A stretch of DNA of 64,000 bases from Picochlorum sp. 'celeri' (Eukaryota; Chlorophyta; Trebouxiophyceae), in assembly GCA_010909725.1 (NCBI GenBank), contig JAACMV010000019.1:62001-126000 (forward strand). Direction: 5' to 3'. The notes below the pieces were generated by a model, which searched no databases, was not told where the DNA came from, and saw only the letters and a list, made by a program, of their open reading frames with translations. Position numbers and translations under genes: made by a program. This document shows, piece by piece, positions 63,307-64,000 of this stretch (its first letter is position 1; every line of letters begins with the position of its first letter).

Positions 63307-64000
63307 ATGGCGATTGTCTCGTCTGCCATGTCCAGTGGGCGTAGTTCTAGGTGTTGTTCGGAGGCGACCGTATCTGGGACACCTGCCCTCGGGACGAGTC
63401 TGATAGGGAGATTATATACCATAACTACACAGAGAAGGCGCAGATGCGGTGTTACTCGATCCGATGGAGAGTGGGCAGTGGGTGCTGACGGTTGTGTCTC
63501 TGTTCCCAGTGAGACTGCTGGGAACGTGCAGCAGTTGGACGCGTCAGTCATATTAAAGTCAACTGTTGGCGTGTTAGAAGGTTTACCAGAGAATAAACAT
63601 AGTGGAGCTAGAAGGGCGAGGTCATCTGGGCAGCGGGGGTTGAGGAATCTTTCGTCCATGCAGCAGCACTCGGCAACAGACCATTCATCTGTTGGGGCTG
63701 ACATGTCAACGCCACATGATAAACTCATGGCGTTGGTGTCACGGGTGATGAACACCAAGGTTTTGTCTTGGTTGGTGGCGAAGAAGAACAAGACACCCCT
63801 CATGTATACAGCTCTGTGTGCAATTCCATTTTTGCCTCTTCCTCCTGCTGTGGTAGGTGCATGGAACCAGATTACCAGCAATTACGTGTTTGTTGTTGGA
63901 TTTTGGGGATGGTTCCTTGCACAATTTTTCAAAATATTCACGAAATGGTACAAGACTGGAATCTTTTCGGTCGGGGCGTTTTTTGACTCTGGAGGAATGC
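63307..64000 (+). CDS. DUF212 / divergent PAP2-family protein, plastid type (3' partial)
   Basis: The frame runs open to the window edge, so the gene continues to the right; 231 codons are visible from the ATG at 63307 (earlier in-frame ATGs at 63157 and 63229 are possible). The first about 150 residues are rich in Ser, Arg and Gly, as in a plastid transit peptide and linker. The family domain then begins: NYVFVVGFWGWFLAQFFKIF, KWYKTGIFSVGAFFDSGGM, just before the expected PSSH active motif beyond the edge. DUF212 proteins resemble acid phosphatases and vanadium haloperoxidases and are found in bacteria and plastids; function is unknown. The minus frame 63270-63881 is its shadow. Confidence 0.82.
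   Translation, partial: MAIVSSAMSSGRSSRCCSEATVSGTPALGTSLIGRLYTITTQRRRRCGVTRSDGEWAVGADGCVSVPSETAGNVQQLDASVILKSTVGVLEGLPENKHSGARRARSSGQRGLRNLSSMQQHSATDHSSVGADMSTPHDKLMALVSRVMNTKVLSWLVAKKNKTPLMYTALCAIPFLPLPPAVVGAWNQITSNYVFVVGFWGWFLAQFFKIFTKWYKTGIFSVGAFFDSGGM

Noticed and set aside
63270..63881. 203-codon minus-strand frame
   Set aside because: Antisense to the DUF212 gene, whose plus frame reads to the window edge with family motifs.

Overview
The window is a compact stretch of a nuclear genome from a photosynthetic eukaryote, most likely an alga of the plant lineage (Archaeplastida). Reasons: short spliceosomal introns (mostly 61-108 nt), about 40 protein genes in 64 kb on both strands, plant-type proteins (TOM5 ending in a NFGD..AI tail, a NEF1-like multi-membrane protein, a MET1-type DNA methyltransferase with two replication-foci domains, a SOS1-like antiporter, a TMEM14/FAX-type protein, a DUF599 protein) and several predicted plastid proteins. 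CD36-type, sedolisin (S53), trypsin and fasciclin genes are not typical of land plants and also point to an alga. I cannot name the species. No bacterial, organellar, viral or transposon DNA was recognised. No rRNA or tRNA gene is supported.

Layout. 1-9 kb: 3' end of an unknown cysteine-rich protein, Derlin (ERAD), TMEM14/FAX, a one-TM protein with a histone-H1-like tail, CstF-77 (mRNA 3' processing), a CD36-family protein. 9-17 kb: NEF1-like 1110-aa membrane protein and a tandem pair of secreted FAD-linked sugar-lactone-oxidase-like proteins that share near-identical blocks. 17-24 kb: TOM5, a HAT/TPR protein, a Na+/H+ antiporter, a KH-domain protein. 24-37 kb: S53 peptidase, tRNA-His guanylyltransferase, roadblock dynein light chain, DUF599, ankyrin-DHHC acyltransferase, tri-snRNP 27K, COA6, cytosolic isoleucyl-tRNA synthetase. 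37-45 kb: the 1537-aa DNMT1/MET1 gene flanked on both sides by two small related proteins of unknown function. 45-50 kb: F-box/JmjC protein, plastid HAD-like protein, copper chaperone ATX1, TPR protein. 50-57 kb: an orphan spliced gene, trypsin-like protease, membrane-anchored cysteine synthase, NmrA-like protein, a fasciclin pseudogene fragment, HAD phosphatase, fasciclin protein. 57-64 kb: FN3/beta-propeller protein, BEM46/ABHD13 hydrolase, F-box/LRR protein, a conserved plastid membrane protein, and the 5' part of a DUF212 protein cut by the window edge.

The genes are ordinary housekeeping and secretory genes and do not form one pathway. Many neighbours are convergent with gaps of 14-110 nt, or divergent with shared promoter regions of 180-400 nt. 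I rebuilt 29 introns by eye from splice signals, frame and family similarity. Nineteen of them have C at donor position +4 (GTRCG rather than GTRAG), a strong local splice consensus. Exon joins are therefore inferences from sequence, not from transcripts. The most interesting items are the patchwork gene conversion between the two FAD oxidases, the H1-tailed membrane protein, the paired SW-motif proteins flanking the DNA methyltransferase, the degenerate DHHC site, and two stop-free 66-nt introns that could be retained to change membrane topology.
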